DNA from: Puffinus mauretanicus
Taxonomy: Eukaryota; Chordata; Aves; Procellariiformes; Procellariidae
Length of the DNA: 64,000 nucleotides
Assembly: GCA_023333565.1 (NCBI GenBank)
Contig: JAJKFH010002594.1
Span: forward strand, 620,001 to 684,000
Direction: 5' to 3'
Shown: in pieces, positions 1 through 14,297 of the stretch
How the letters are laid out: the number at the start of each line of letters is the position of its first letter
Position numbering within the stretch: the first letter of the stretch is position 1
The notes under the pieces: model-generated
What the model saw: only the letters and a program-made list of their open reading frames with translations
What the model was told of the DNA's origin: nothing
Database searches by the model: none
Translations under genes and position numbers: made by a program

Positions 1-2651
1 CAGTAAGGAAACAGCTCCCTTGAAAAGATGAGCAAAGCACCTGTACATTCTCTGTGGGCAAATCCATTATCCTTCCTTTTCCCCTTCCTCACAGACACAT
101 GCATGAAAGATTTAGGAGACAACTGTAGTTGAATCTTACAGAGATTTTTCTCTTTCCTGGCAATTTTCATCAGTGAATCCGAGAGCTGAAATCTTAGTTC
201 AGAGTTCCAAAGTTTCACTTCGATCTCTTAAAAAAAGTGTTTCAACTCCATGACTCTAAGCATGATGAAGATAAGAAATGTTGTCTCTTTAAACTTCTAA
301 CTTTGCAACCCCATATGGCCATATACAGTGAAATTGCCGGGTGTGAGTTATGAAGAAAATCCTCTTTAGGTCTTCAGGCACAGTGACTCTTACTTTAAGA
401 CTATAAAAGTAGGAGTCTTTGATGCTTGTCCTTTATTTTCACTGGTTTAAGGTTCTTAGACTCCAGAGCTACTTCAGTGTAGAAGCAGAGAGTCCTGCAC
501 TCTGGCAACAAATACAATTTTGATGTTTTGTTTCTAGGGAGAAGAAGAAAACACTTTTCCTGCTTTCAATTTTCTTCTGCATTAGGGCAAATCCACAGGT
601 CAACTCTATTCTTGACAAAAGATGTCATTATTTTATCTTTATGCATTGAGCTGTTGAGAAACTGCTGCTAAGCACAGTATTTGTCCACAAATCCATGTCT
701 GCTATATTGTAGTTTAATGTTAACTTTTTGAAATGATAAGCCTAAGAGGTGAAAAGGCAATTCCAGACCAATTCAGATAAAAATCATATTAAAGCAAAAG
801 TAGAATTTTTTACAGATCGGTAGTTTTGCATTTTGACAACCTCCTGCAATGTTTGGAGCTTCAGTGAAGAAGTCAAAAGAAAGATCATGCTGAAGGGTAG
901 ACAGACTTTAAGGGTGGGTAGGGTAGGAAGAATAGGTGATGCATGCCTGGTTTAACAAGGGCTTACACATGCCATCAAAGTTCCTAGCTATCACAGCACA
1001 GCTTGGTATCAGTCAATGAAATCAGAGACATCTACTTAAATTCAATTTCTTTACATTTAGAAATGTGGCCTAAAGGAGAGGAGACATAAAGTATAAGAAA
1101 GGCAGTGTTTGCTTTGAGGGAAAAGAAAAGCAAACCTAACCAGTGTAGTATGGTCTGTCTAAATTAAACAAAGTATTTTTCTTATGTATTGAATCTTTAC
1201 AGTAACAATATTTGATAGTTTCTTCCCTCTCACAAAGGCAGAAACCTGTTTTACTAATGTTAGGCATTTCAATTTTATCTGAAGTAATACATGATTAATT
1301 GCATTTAAGTACTGTGTGTAGTTTGACCATTTTTTATTTTAAGTACAAGGAGAAATTACAATGAGTTTTCTTACATAATGGATGATCTTTTTTCCCTTGT
1401 TAGCTTTGCAAGGGAACATCTCTGTAAGGCAGTACAATCTATTACCCTTTTCTTAGATACATTATTTATGATAACTGTAAAAACACGCTTCATTTTTCTT
1501 ACAGTGAATTTATTAAAGGTTCCTGAAGGTGAATATCTATTATTGCCATTTCTAACTTATACAGTTCTTATGTTGTAGGTGAACACTCAGATGCTCTTTA
1601 TTTCTGGAAGCACTGCCTGAAAGGCCTGGTTTGAACCTTAGCTGGTTTTGTGTCACCTACCGACTAAGAAAACACAAGTGGAAAGATTCATGCACAAACC
1701 AGAAGTGGACTGATGGAGTGATGACCAGTAACAGATCTGGAAGAAGATATAAAAGACTAATCCCTTAGGTTTATTAATACTGATGAAGGAGAAATTGGTC
1801 TGCTGTGCAAAATTAAGACCAAAGTTCTTCTGAAGTTTTATAATTATATATAGGTTACCTATCACATGACTCATCACTTAATTGAATATCTTAAGAATCA
1901 TTGGAAAAGCCTTTTTATTTAATTACTGGCTTGCCTACTATACAAAGCTAAACCTTGCCAATTAATTGTTAATTTGCTCCCTTTATTTTCTACCCTCTGA
2001 GACCTCAGTTATGTCATCTCACAGTAAAGCGTGGGACATGATCTGTAAGAGGATATCACTGCTCTGGCCCTGGACAAGAGCTAGCATGGAAACATAATGT
2101 TCTCCAGAAGTTAGCCTGACACATAATTCAGATCTGCATAGGACTCAAAGATCTACAGACCTGGCCAATCTTATAAACTTCAGAAGCAGACACCCTCGGG
2201 TATGTCTCCTTTCTCGTGTTTTCTTTCATGCCCTGCCTCTCCAGCTGCTTCCCTGGAAGTAGTTGGCCAGGGAACCAGAGATCCATTCCCCAACTTGTCC
2301 CCTTCATCAGGTCACAGTATGGCAGGTGTTTTCAGGGTGGCACCAAAAACGAAGGTTTCCATGCCCAAAGGAGCACCATAAGCTTATGCTTATGCTTCCT
2401 AAACAAAACCTGGAATTGAACCCAGCTTCTGGAGCAGAACCAATGTGTCAGCAGAACCATCCCTTCACTGATATGAAGTATTTCTGAACTTTGGAGACTA
2501 GGATTCTTACAAATTATCTTTTACTGCTGAGTGGCTCCAAACTTTCATCATTTCATGCATGAGACAATACAACTTCACTGGAGTATAAATAACTTTCACT
2601 AGGTTCTAGAACTTATGAAAAGGTGGTATTTCTGACATTAAATTCTTCCAG
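1..2651. other. AT-rich non-coding stretch
   Basis: No gene, RNA or interspersed repeat is recognised here. Open frames are short (under about 75 codons), lack recognisable domains and are of the size expected by chance in AT-rich DNA. The stretch may be intergenic or intronic. Confidence 0.6.
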
Positions 2652-2710
2652 ATGGTGCTGACACCCAGGAAGGAAGTGCATGATGGGAATAAGATCAACT
2701 AAACACACAG
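2652..2710 (+). other. Candidate non-coding exon (splice-site pair)
   Basis: A 59-base segment is preceded by a pyrimidine-rich acceptor ending in TTCTTCCAG and followed by a near-perfect donor, ACACAG|GTAAGTAG. All three frames contain a stop, one of them only just before the donor after an ATG-initiated run of 16 codons. If it is an exon it would be untranslated or part of a long non-coding RNA. This rests only on splice-site strength; such pairs also occur by chance. Confidence 0.15.
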
Positions 2711-5700
2711 GTAAGTAGTTAAAATAAATACTTAATACACTACTTTTAGACTTCCGTGAAGAACTGGGGAAATAATGTTACATCAAACACATCTCTGCAC
2801 TATGCATTATGAAGAGACATTATCCAGAAAAAACTTAAGAACAGATGAGTAACACCATGATGAAATAATTCCTCTGACCTCAGGGGAAAAAAAAAAAACC
2901 TCAAAACAACCAAAACCCCAAAAGCACAAAACAACCCTCGACAAATCAGTGCCAGCTCTTTTATAAGAAAAAGCCTGACTGTATTTAGATCCTTTTGGAT
3001 TATATCATGTCCAAATTACTTTGTGGTTACAGATTTGCTTTCTTAGCAAGTGGTCCAAAGGGTTTGTGTTCTCACTGCTTTGGTAATTTTTTTTAGGATT
3101 GTATTCCTGCCTATTTGAATACTGCTGAGGGAAAATTTTTGAAAGGTCTGGTGGAAATAACTTTTTCAAACATAGAAATGATCAAGTGTCTGAACAATGT
3201 TAGACCTTCTGGGCTCAATGCCTTTACAAAACTTAGACTTCCAGACTCTTTTCAGACTGGCTTCAAACACGGGATGGTACTCTCTGAAGAGAAAAACCCT
3301 TTAGAAACTATAAATGGGCGTAGTGAAGGACATGGCAACTGTATGGTAGGAATGTTAATACATATGTCACAGTGCAAAACACTTTGATCCAGTGATAATA
3401 TCTGGAGACATGTTGAACAATTTGGACTGAAACTTTTCTTAGTCACACTAGCGAGAATGTCAATTAACCTCAAAATACAGAGCAAGAATTTTGAACTTCA
3501 AAAAGGGTACAGTAAATTGCAAAATTATCAATGGATTAATTGTATAGGTTTATATGTATGTAAATATACTCACTTTAGCAGATATTTAATATGATCTAAT
3601 TATATTGGAACATGCTTTTGCAGAATCTTTTAAGATTTTTTTTTTCCCGAAAACAGAAGTGCTTATGAAGTTTTAAGACTGTGCATACTATATATACTAC
3701 AGCTAGTCCTACGTTTTGAAATGGTTGTTGATTGAGGGGTTCTGAGACCCAAAAAGCATAGATTATTTTCATCTAAAGGTAAAATTTTAATGCTCCAGCT
3801 ACAGGCCTACTGGCATCATTGTTTGTGAAAGAAACTTGTTTTTTTGGTATTATTTCTTTTACAGGCTTGTTATACTCAGTACTACTTTGATTTGTAACTG
3901 TGCTAAAGTTGTGATGAAAGAAATTACAGGAGACTAATTTATATCTGTTAGTATTTAAGACATTATTGGAATAATTATTGAGAGTAATAGTAAAACATTG
4001 TACCTTTATGAATAACTATTATAAATTTCAAGATAGTCTTAAAAATACATTACAATTCAGCCCACCCACATAAACTGAAATACGCTTAGAGAGGATGAAT
4101 CAAGAACTATTTAGATTTACAACAAAACTTTAAGTGGACTCTTACATTGTAAGCATATTGAGATTGATAGCCTCAGCAGACTACTGCAAAGGAAACCATA
4201 TCTCATGCACTATTTGTGTGATGACAAGAGTATCAACCGAGAGTATCTTGGTTGTGTCCAAGTACTCAGCAATTAAAGCTCTCATATCTTAGTAAGACAG
4301 CATTCCATTCCAATCAGATTATTTTTACTTACATTCTCATTTGTGAACATATTTATTACTAGAGATGGAAAAAGAAAAATCAAATATGTATCATGGGCCA
4401 TATCACCCTGCAAAGAATTTTCTTTCAGATTGTAGAAGAATTCTGAATCAAACCAGAATTGATGTCTCTTTGTCTTGGATTGACCTCACTCACCTGATCA
4501 GAGTGGACAGATTTCTGCAGTTTTTCTTTAATAGCTTCTTGCAACAGTTCCTTTTTTTTTCCTATATAAATATCCTCCCTTTTGCTGCCTCTTTTGTCTC
4601 TTTAATTTGTTCCTCAGAGATGTGTGCTCCCTCATCAGTAATGAAATATCGTATCCTTTGAACCATGTATTGCTATTTGTTTTTCTTTTGTCACAATATA
4701 AAAAACCAATGTGGTAATAAAATATCACAACCAGCATTCATCTTCAAACCCTAGCTACTGTCTATTTAAAGTAGGGGTCACTAATCTACAAACAAGCCTT
4801 GCTTTAAATATACAGTGTGTGTTTTCTGACTTCATAGTACAACTTCCTAGGATAGTGCAACTCAAGTGCTCTCTTCTCTTTCCTCTGCAGCTTCCTATTA
4901 AGGTACCAATTAGCAACATAATAAAATAAGTAAATAATAAAAAGCTGAAATAGATGAATAAATAAATCACTCTATCTAAACAGCATAGTCCAATAATTTT
5001 GCTGACACAAAAAAAGTAATTTATAAATTCCTTTTGATTTCACATACTTTACAATGATTTGCATGTTACTAAAATAAAATGTTTGTTTTCAAATTAAAAT
5101 AAAAAAAGAAATAACCAAAGTTTTAAAATTATTAAAACACAAAAATTGTGAGCACAAATTAAGTAAAATGTAATCCAGAAACGGTCTTACATTTTTTAAG
5201 ATGACAAATTATTTGACTAAGTTCTGCAGCTATTAATTAATGTATGCTATTTTTTCAAGGTTGTAATATTAGCCTAGTATTGAAGTCAAATACTTTCTAG
5301 CACATATTCTTATATTGCTATCCCTGCACAGGGCCAACTGGACACTGAATAGCTTATTTATTTCTGGTCACAAAAAACTTGGAAGGGTTGTATATTGTTG
5401 AAGCATCAGAGATGACTGTCTTTCAAATGAGTTTGAAGAGGATTGGAACTGTATTAAATGACGTTTGAATGTACATTCTGGACTTTGTTATTCTCAGTGT
5501 GTTGGTTAGTTGAGTGATTTTTTTTTTTACTTTTCTTTTCCCCTGGACCTTATTTTAGCAGTGACAAGTCTTACCATTAATTAGAAGCATTTGAATAATA
5601 GGTATTCCTTTGTGAAGAGAGCAAGTTATCTGATTTACTGAAGGCAATTATTCTAACAATGGCAGGTAGAACACAATCCTCCAGTCCTTCCTTCACTTTA

Positions 5701-8700
5701 CTTGCATGTGAAATGAGATCTGCACGTAAGCTTTCTGAGAAATATCACTATCTATAAAGTTACATACAAACTTGTCAAATCCATTTCTTTTCTAGATATT
5801 TCTACCTACTCAACAGTGAAAATTTACTTTTGTATTAAAGGAAAGATTTTTGCACTGCAAAAATCACCTGGAAATTGGTCTTACAAGAACCATTTAGCTA
5901 TGTAGATGCTTTTATCTAAGTAGATGCTTTTCTTCAAATTACAAAAAGATATTGTTACATATTAAGAAAATTCAAAATCAATATGCAACTACGTACAATT
6001 AATCAAATAGAAAATTATGGATTGCTGAAGGAAGAAAAAAAAACCCCATAACTGCTTTACAGACCTATTAATTGCTGAGACTCGTTACCACCAGAGAAAG
6101 CCAAACAACTTGAAAGCAGATTTGATTCTGTGTGCAAAACTGAAATGCAGTACAGCTTTGTTAAAAAGTCCATTGAGATATGTGACCAATTTGTTAAGCT
6201 ACTTTTCCCCCTTTGAAATTTAAGGCATTTAAGCAGACAAATTTTTCCCAAACATGGGCTGATATATTTCAACAGGTTGGGAAAAATGCAGTGCTATTTT
6301 CTAATATCCAGCCATAATCAAGGAAACTGTAGTAAATTTGTTCAAGTTTCACTGTGAATTTTGATGAATCATTTCAATGACTGTAACAGCCAAGTTGAAA
6401 GCCAATAAGGGAAAGACACTATATCTTGAAAACCGTTGCTTTATCAAATACTGGGAAACTGTAGCATGATCAATCAAAGTATTTTCAAGAAAAAGGAACA
6501 GATAACCTTGCTCTCACATAAGTACTATGTTGTACTTTGTTGTGGGGAATGACAGGAGTAGTAAAACAATTAAAAAAAAATTAAAAAACCCAAAACAAAA
6601 CAGGACAGTATCCATAAATACCAATTACAGTTTCAGCTGCAAACTGAAAACCTCTTCGCAGTAAACAAAAAGGACAATATCCAGGCAGTATTGATCACTG
6701 GTATGATTAAGGGTTACCACTCTGATGGTGCTGGAAACCTTGTGATATTAACAAATAACAGACAAAATATTTCCAGAAGAGCATTATTCATGTAATTGAA
6801 CATGATAATTGGAAGATCGTACCAGAAATATCCAGTAAAATGCTTAAGGAAGTCACATTCAGAGATCCTTTTTGTGTCCATTGTCCCCCACCTCCTCCAG
6901 TTCTGTATTTCTGCTCAATGAACTTCAGTAGATAATCTTACTATGACCATGCTGATTGACAGTTTCCTTAAAGGGGTATATTAAATCCCATACATCTGTA
7001 ACTAGTGATGAACAAAAATAGATATACGATTCCTCAATTTATGCAACAAAGAGCTTACACTGTGTAAAATAGTTTGATTTATGTTGCTTACGTGGCCTCA
7101 CTGAATAGTTTTATTGGGTTCCGTTTCTTGATATTATTAACCAGAATGTAGGCTTTAATTTGGAGGAAAAAACCAAATATCCTCTGCACAATCCTGCCCC
7201 CCGATCTAGATGAAATCACATACAGTCATACAGTGGCAGAGAAGGAGTAATAATCAATTTTTTGTTTCTTTTTTCATTCATTAGAAAATGATTAATTGGG
7301 TAGTCATGTGACAGTAAAAGTCTAGCATGGTCTATAAGGTGCTTCTGTCTCTCTGATCTTTCTAGAGCTCAGATGATTAACAGCCATGCCTGGAATGAAA
7401 GTGTTAAAGATTATACACTATTGCTGCCTGGAAAGGGGAAACATGAGTGATGTTCCATTAGACATGAATGATCTAAAGAATGGCAGAGAAAGGAAAAATC
7501 AAAAGTATGGATCAAATAGGATCTGCTGGGAGCAAAAGCATTTCAGAAAAGGATGATAAAAGCTGCCCTTCCCCCCCAGCTTAGGTTTAGTTCTGTATGT
7601 CTGCTATAGATGGATAGAAGGGTAGTGCATAATTAAATCTGTGAGGTCAGGAATATATATACCATCAGGGATAGTATTATTATGTGACACATTCACTTCC
7701 TAGATACAGCTTGATAAATGAACATGAATAGTAGTGCTAGTGCCCAGTAATTCTCAGATGTGTTAGCTAGAAGTTTTCTGTATCAAATAGTCACCAAATC
7801 AGTCAGAACAGATGATGGTATTTGTGTTCTAGCTTTGGAAAGAAATGAGGAAATTACAGAGGATTGATGATACCAAATAACCTTGGAAAAACATGATTAC
7901 AAGAAGGTTTATTTTAAATAGAGCAGCAAGCAAAACTAGATTTGTAACTAATGTTCAGATCTTGGAAGAGCAAACCTGAATAAATTTAAATAACAAGCTA
8001 GTAAAACCTGCTGGACCAAAGCACTTAGATACTTGAGTATATAAAACATTTGGAATTTCTCTGAAGGTGGAAAACCTGTCTGGAATAAGGGGCAAAAATT
8101 GCCTAAAATTTATATTCTAGAAAGGGAAATTGTAAGAAACAGTGCCAGCTGTATGCCTCAACAGTTGTATTAAGTAAAGGAATTTTAAAGACTAGAGTAA
8201 GAGGGGAGTCATTTGCAAGAAAACCAATCACAGAGGAAGTAAAATAAAAACTTCTGAAGAGAGTTAGACTAAAATTCCAGAAGTTATTCAGCCAAACAAA
8301 TTAAAATAAAATAAAGTGGTCTAAAGTTAAGATGGAGGAGAGAACTAACCTTAGCATGATCTTCAAAATTAATCACCCTGTGGAACATGAAGATTTTAGC
8401 AGAGTAGTTCCCTATCTTTTCTGTAGCTAATTCTGAGAAAACCGGTCATTGCTCAGTCGTCACAAGGGACTTGGGGCATCATCACCTTCCTCTCGGCCCA
8501 CACTCATTAGAGCACTGTCTTCATGTGTCTTCCCATGAAGTTTTATGACTTCTTTTTATTCCTGTATGACTTCTGTTAGTTTTGAAACTGAGCGGATTTG
8601 CGAAGGGTGCTCTGGCTAACTGCATACCCAATCATTTAGACTTTACTCACCTGTACTTTCTACTCTGGATTTACAGCCTACAAACTTGGCTTCACTTGTA

Positions 8701-9400
8701 ATGTGTCAACATCTGATTTGATGGGAAACCACTGGCTTGTATAAAGTAGATGTACTACTAACCACCTGTCTTTTACAGCTTGGTGTCATAACACAGGAAA
8801 TGTCAAATTCAAAGAGGAGTACTAGAACTTCTTTCTGACAAAAGCCCACCTAGTCTGATCTTCTCATTGCACTGTCTTATCATTTACTTACATGAAAATT
8901 CAATGCATATTACAGACTTACCATAAAATGGAGCTTTGTTATGAAAATTTCCTATTTAATCATTGGATGAATACAAATAAGGAAAAAAGTCAGATGTGTG
9001 TGGAAAGCAGAGATTTTTCTGGTGTTATCTTGGTGTGATTAGATGAGTTGTAGTTTACATGTCTCTCTGTTGTTTCTCTTTTATGAACATTTGTTCAGTG
9101 TTGCCTATTTTGCATATTATAAATAAACGTGTTCATCTGAATTTTGCACTTCTCTTTATAAAATTAGGCATAAATTGAGGCAAGTAGATATCAGCAAGAC
9201 ATTCGTTACCTAAATGTGTAGGAAGGGAGACAAACTTCACACATAGTCCACTTCCCTGGCATATTCTTGACTGTACTCAAAGAGTAACAGGGCAAGTGGC
9301 TGTGCTCAGAAATAGCAGAAGTCACAAGGAATGTGTCACAACCCTGTAAATTTAGTATAATTTATTACCTAAGCTGCTCTTGTCTCTATGGCTGGTTCTG
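2711..9400. other. AT-rich non-coding stretch
   Basis: No gene or repeat family is recognised, apart from a short A-rich simple tract near 2.89 kb. A minus-strand purine-rich segment at 4,494-4,680 gives a coiled-coil-like translation but is broken by stops and is not called. Confidence 0.55.
2887..2936 (+). repeat. A-rich / (CAAAA)-like low-complexity tract
   Basis: About 50 bases are almost entirely A with scattered C, starting with a run of 12 A. It could be the relic poly(A) end of an old insertion or plain low-complexity sequence; no retrogene is recognised upstream. Confidence 0.6.
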
Positions 9401-9950
9401 AAGTTGGCACAGGCATAGCTGGTTTAGGTCTGGCTGCATCTTTCACACAGAAGGGTTGATAGCTAGTAAGTCATCTAGGCAGGTGTGAAAAAGACACCTC
9501 TTTGCTGCAAGCTGCATTCATCTCTTATATTGCTTTATTTTAAAATGTTGTTTCTTTGCACTGCAGTTTACTAGCCACAACAGGAATGTGATGCTCTTTG
9601 CACTGCAGTTTACTAGCCACAACAGCTCTGAGGTGCTGCCTGCTAATGTCTACAGGTACTGCTTCTCTGAGAGCACCTCTTTAATTGGTCCCCAATCCTT
9701 CTGAAAGCTGTAGGAGCACAGAGGACCACACAGATGGTTGTAGCAGCAGTATGGGGTGCTGAGGTGGCAGGCAAGGCTGGTGGAAACGGAGGGAGAGCAT
9801 TTTCCTCTCCTCTGGCAATACCAGGACAGTGCTGTGCACTCCTCCAGGACATGTCACAGAGCAATGGGAAAGGTGAGTCCTTGCTGGTCAGCAGCATATG
9901 TTGCAGCACCTCTCTTGCAGCATAATGGAGAAGCTGATGCAGATATAGGC
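9401..9950. other. Locally GC-richer segment, function unknown
   Basis: This stretch is visibly richer in G and C than its surroundings and holds overlapping open frames on both strands (plus 9,734-9,925, minus 9,643-9,909). None resembles a known protein family. A GGAAAG|GTGAGTCC donor-like site lies near 9,871, but no convincing acceptor pairs with it. It may be an old unrecognised repeat or a regulatory segment. Confidence 0.3.
9554..9637 (+). repeat. Two-copy 42-bp tandem duplication
   Basis: The 30 bases at 9,554-9,583 recur without change at 9,596-9,625. The 12-base remainders of the two units match at about 7 positions, giving two units of 42 bp. The identical part suggests a fairly recent local duplication. 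Confidence 0.85.
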
Positions 9951-10287
9951 CTTTAAGTATTTTTTTTTTTTTCTAACCATGTAATCAGTTTCTTTGGAAT
10001 AGAATTGGAATTATGTCATTCTGACATGGATGAAGTTTAGTATTTACAATGCAATCACTTGACACTGGAGGTGGAGTGTGGAACTGGTTAGAAAACACAT
10101 GGTTATACCTACTTCAGTTCAGATAAGATATAACTCCTCATGTGTGACTGAAATCACAGGATGTGAAGTCATCTTAGGATCTGTAACACTTTTCTCACAA
10201 GACTGTTTCTGTCTTCCCTGTGACATCAGAAGTCTCCCTTCTTTGTACATCTGAGTTAGGGTCTGTGTAGGGGAACACTAGAAAAAA

Positions 10288-10317
10288 TCCAACAACTTGT
10301 CTTCTAAAGTTGTTGGA
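10288..10317. repeat. Perfect 11-bp inverted repeat (hairpin)
   Basis: The arm TCCAACAACTT at 10,288-10,298 is the exact reverse complement of AAGTTGTTGGA at 10,307-10,317, with an 8-base loop. No U-run follows, so there is no sign of a Pol III terminator. It is probably incidental. Confidence 0.7.
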
Positions 10318-13300
10318 AGGTCTTAGAAACAGAAGCCCCTGAAATGAATCTCATCATGCAGTGAGAACAAGTCTTTCTAGTGGTAAAAGAACTTTTAATA
10401 AGCCCAAGATGTAACGAATTTCTTCTTCATCTATTCACCCTCTACGATACTTATAACTGCTATTATTCAAGTTAATTTTTAAAGATAAAGCTATATCTTC
10501 TCTGAATATATCTAGGGCTGCAGTTACAATACATCACTTATTGTCATGCTAATGCAGTTTTTTGGAATAGGAACCCCTTCTCCCATACTATTGCCAGCTA
10601 AGAGCTGGTCTAAATTGAGCTTCTATTTGTAAAGTATTGTGCAGTGGTATCATTATGTACTTGCTGATGCTTGTTTAGGAATGCTAGTGATGATTAATTG
10701 AGAAAAAGTGAGCTGTTTGATGACAAAACCAAAATAATTACACAAACTTTTAAAGTTTGCTCAGAAAGCCAATGAAGATTACTAAATGATGGCACAGCAA
10801 TTAGCAGTGACACCCATAAATCCAGTCACTTAAAAAGAGGGCAATTAATAACTAAAGGCATCCTTATTCTTAAACTGTGCTTGTAGTAAACAAGCATATT
10901 TATTTTGCCAGGCTCTTGAATTGTAAGTTAGTAACAAAAATACTTGTCAACAACTTTTTTTTCCCTCTCCATCATATTCCATTACCAAGAAGCATTACCT
11001 TTGAAGTACAGGTAATTTTTGAAATTACTTCTTTAATGAACTCTGGGGTTTATTCCTAGAGTGTGTTTTGTGATACGATATTGTGTTATTTCATTGCTGG
11101 AGAAAAACTTGTAGAGAAATGTGGAGAGCATTAGACATACCAAGTATGTCTTCTCTATCCAATAAATTTTTTCAAAAACTATTTCAGTCGCCAATATTGT
11201 GAAAAAGAGTGAGTGTGTCTATTCCCTTCTACCTTTTCTCCCTCTAACTTTCTCTGAAAACTGTGTGGATAATTAAAATTTGGTTTAGTCTGGGAAGTTT
11301 AACTAACAATTGAGATTTTACAATAAATATACACTCCAAAGAAATTATAAATAGAGGCAGACCCAGACCGTTAAGAATTTCTCAGGTGACTTTGCAGCTT
11401 TTCAAAAGCTTTTCAGCTTTCAAAAAGAGACATTTCTTCCAGTCAATACTATTTTAGCTAGTATTTTTCACAGGCTTTCAATCATATTTTTTTAGTTTAA
11501 GTTATATTTTTAAAGAATGACTCATAAATCTCCCTTTCCGCTGGAGCCTCAATCAATCAGGCTGTTAAAGGCAAAAGTTCAGTTCAGAATGAATGTATAT
11601 GTACACGTGGGTCAGGGGACAAACATTTCAGACAAGACAGATTTTCAAATTAGCAAAATTTCTGATGGCTAGAGATTTGAATATAGAATGTCATTTTGCA
11701 TAGTCTTTTCTCTTTTCAAAAGAGAAAATACCGTCCTGGTATTTTAGGTGATAGTGTGAGGGCAAAGCAAATATCAACCCTCCATCCTGCCCCCCTGACC
11801 AAAATGGCAGATGTTACTGAACTTTACAGTGATAAGTGCTTATCTTCCACAGTGAGCTGTTTTAAGTTACCAGAAGTAAAGTTGCACCTAAGAATGGCTG
11901 CTTTCACAAGAGCGGAGAAGGTGATAACTTTTTAATGAATATAAGTCTGAAGAACTATGAACCCATTCCAGTATTTCTTCTTTGTAACTCAGAGACAGCG
12001 TTCCTGAACATAAATGCACTTGTTCTGCTTCTGCTGCTTGAAAGAGAAAGCTTGATTTAGAGTATATTTCTGGGTGTATAACCTGGGTTAAAAGCAGATT
12101 CCACTAGATATAACCCAGCCCTCACTTCAGATCAACATCTCCATCCGCTGTCTCACACCTACCAGCCTGAGTTCCCCTCATGTCAAGATAATTGCACTTT
12201 GTGAATCACATTTCATAGTGACAATCCTGATGATGCCGTAGAAAAATATTTTTCCACAAAAATGGTTTTCTCTCTCAAATAGAGCTGACAGGATACAATG
12301 CTGGCAGGGAAGTTATTTGTTTGGCTGGAGTAATCCTAACTTGGAAAAGAATTAAATGGAGTGGTTGTGCCTGGTTGAGTGGCTGAGTCTTGGGAATGTG
12401 TACAAGGTCTGCGTGCATTTATTTCTTTTAACATTCTTTGGTTTAAAGCAGGTTATTTCACGGGGAGATTGTGAAAGGATAAAATCCAGTTTCTGAGACA
12501 TAAATGTGTCTCAGAAATAATTAAATTAAACACATATCTCATGCTCTTCAGCTAAGCATAATTTTAAAATTCCTTTTAACAATTAATATATGGCATTTAG
12601 TGTTATATGGAACCAAACTGATGCTGTTTTTGATAAATGTTCATTAAAAAAGATAAAATCCCTCAGAGATAAAGATCTGTGCTGCAACTCTTCTCTTGTA
12701 AAGTAGCCAAGAAGTGTCTAATTTATAACAAATGTCTGTCTTTAGCTGTGTTTTGAAATATTAGTTTAAAATAGTTTATCTATTTCTAAAGGGGAAAAAA
12801 AATTACTGTTGACCTAATGATATAATGGCTCAAAGACAACCTGGTCAGAGAAAATGAAGCATTATTTTAATCTTAATTTATACCCTTTTAAATAAATACA
12901 AATCCTTTCATTAAGATAAAGTAGCAAATGAAATAATCATGCTGGAACCATTCCTGGATTTAATTACAGAATATTGATTTACATTGTCTTACTTTGCAAT
13001 CAATCTTTAGCTATCTTCTTCTTAATCTTTTGAAGAAACTCCCAAAACAAATTATTTCCTTTAAACTCCATGTAAAGATATTAAATTAGATAAGTGATAT
13101 CTCATATAAATTGCAAAGATATATAACATTCTATGAATAATACACTTAGAGATATTACTAGGCATTTGACCTGTGTACTTCCTTGCAAATCCACAGAGTG
13201 GTAGTTAACAGAACTTGAGAGGTTTTGGAAACTATTATTCCCAATGATTCAGTGGAGCCAAAATCTTCTGTTGCAACAGAAATTAAGTGACAGTTAGAAA

Positions 13301-13514
13301 TAGAGAACGAGGAAGTTGTTTAATAATTCTACTGAATCCGATGAAATTCTGCCAGAAAATAGTGTGCAGTTTTCTGTATGAAAGAAATGTACAGTATTGT
13401 CTAATCAAGAAAAAAAAAGCACATATGAAGGTAGCCCATGATTTTAGAATATTAAACTAGATATATATAAACAAATAGCTGTAAAGCTAATATTTATAAT
13501 TTTGTTGCTGCTGT

Positions 13515-13620
13515 TCTTTTGTTTTGTTTTTTTTTTTGTTTGTTTGTTTATTTGTTTGTTTTGGATTTTTTGGGTTTTTTTGGTTTTTTTTTGTTGTTTG
13601 TTTGTGGTTTGTTTTTTTTG
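13515..13620 (+). repeat. T/G-rich low-complexity tract, (TTTG)n type
   Basis: About 105 bases consist almost only of T and G, with several consecutive TTTG units and long T runs. The Lys/Asn/Gln-rich open frames read on the minus strand here are by-products of this simple sequence. Confidence 0.9.
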
Positions 13621-14262
13621 AGGGGAAAGCATCTTTCAAGGCCTTCATTCTTAAAAAAATACGGAGTTGAATTCCATATTTTATGAAAACCACATGGATG
13701 CTTTGTTCTTAATTTCTGCTGGTTCAGAATTGACAGCTAGTCAGAAAAGAAACACTGCTTTCATGCAATAATGCATTTTTGTTTGCTATCTGTTTTGGAA
13801 CTGTGATTTTAAACACCAAGTCACTGTGGAAATACACATTGACTAGAGAGATAAAATGACCAGAAGCTAAAAGTAAACTGTTAATGTTTGTGGCCCAAAA
13901 TAAATGAAACACGAAAAGATAGATTACTGTACACTGTAAAAAATTAAAGTTAGTTTTTAAAAAGTATTGCTGTGAATATTAATGTAAAACAGGATTTCTA
14001 ATTTTGACAGCTAAAGACTTTGCAGTCTGAAAAACTTTGTGGTATGCAGTTCACAGGCCTTTTAAATTCTGTCTCTACTGGGATTCCTTCACTCTTCTCC
14101 TCTCCAAACACCTCTATGGGCTATTACCAGCTCTCCCTGTTGATGGGGACATGGTACCCTTGCAAGGTGTAGCCCCACGACAGAATGGGGAATTGTATTA
14201 CTCAAAGCTCATACTGATTTTATGCTCAGGCATGAACACTTTTTTCTTTGACTTTATTATCT

Positions 14263-14297
14263 TGAGGCTGGAAAAGAACCTCAGAGACCTGGTGGAC
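14263..14297 (-). mobile_element. Possible old CR1 3'-end trace
   Basis: The segment GGCTGGAAAAGAACCTCAGA and the next few bases resemble the conserved 3' end of bird CR1 elements as read on the opposite strand (the 'GGTTGGAAAAGACCT' block). Only about 35 bases match and the flanks do not extend the similarity, so this may be coincidence. Confidence 0.25.

Noticed and set aside
4494..4680. Minus-strand coiled-coil-like translation before a GATCAG|GTGAGT donor
   Set aside because: The segment is purine-rich, which automatically yields Glu/Lys/Gln-rich translations. Its two halves lie in different frames with stops, and the acceptor side lacks a pyrimidine tract.
13444..13693. Lys/Asn/Gln-rich open frames on the minus strand
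   Set aside because: They are translations of the T/G-rich simple repeat at 13,515-13,620.
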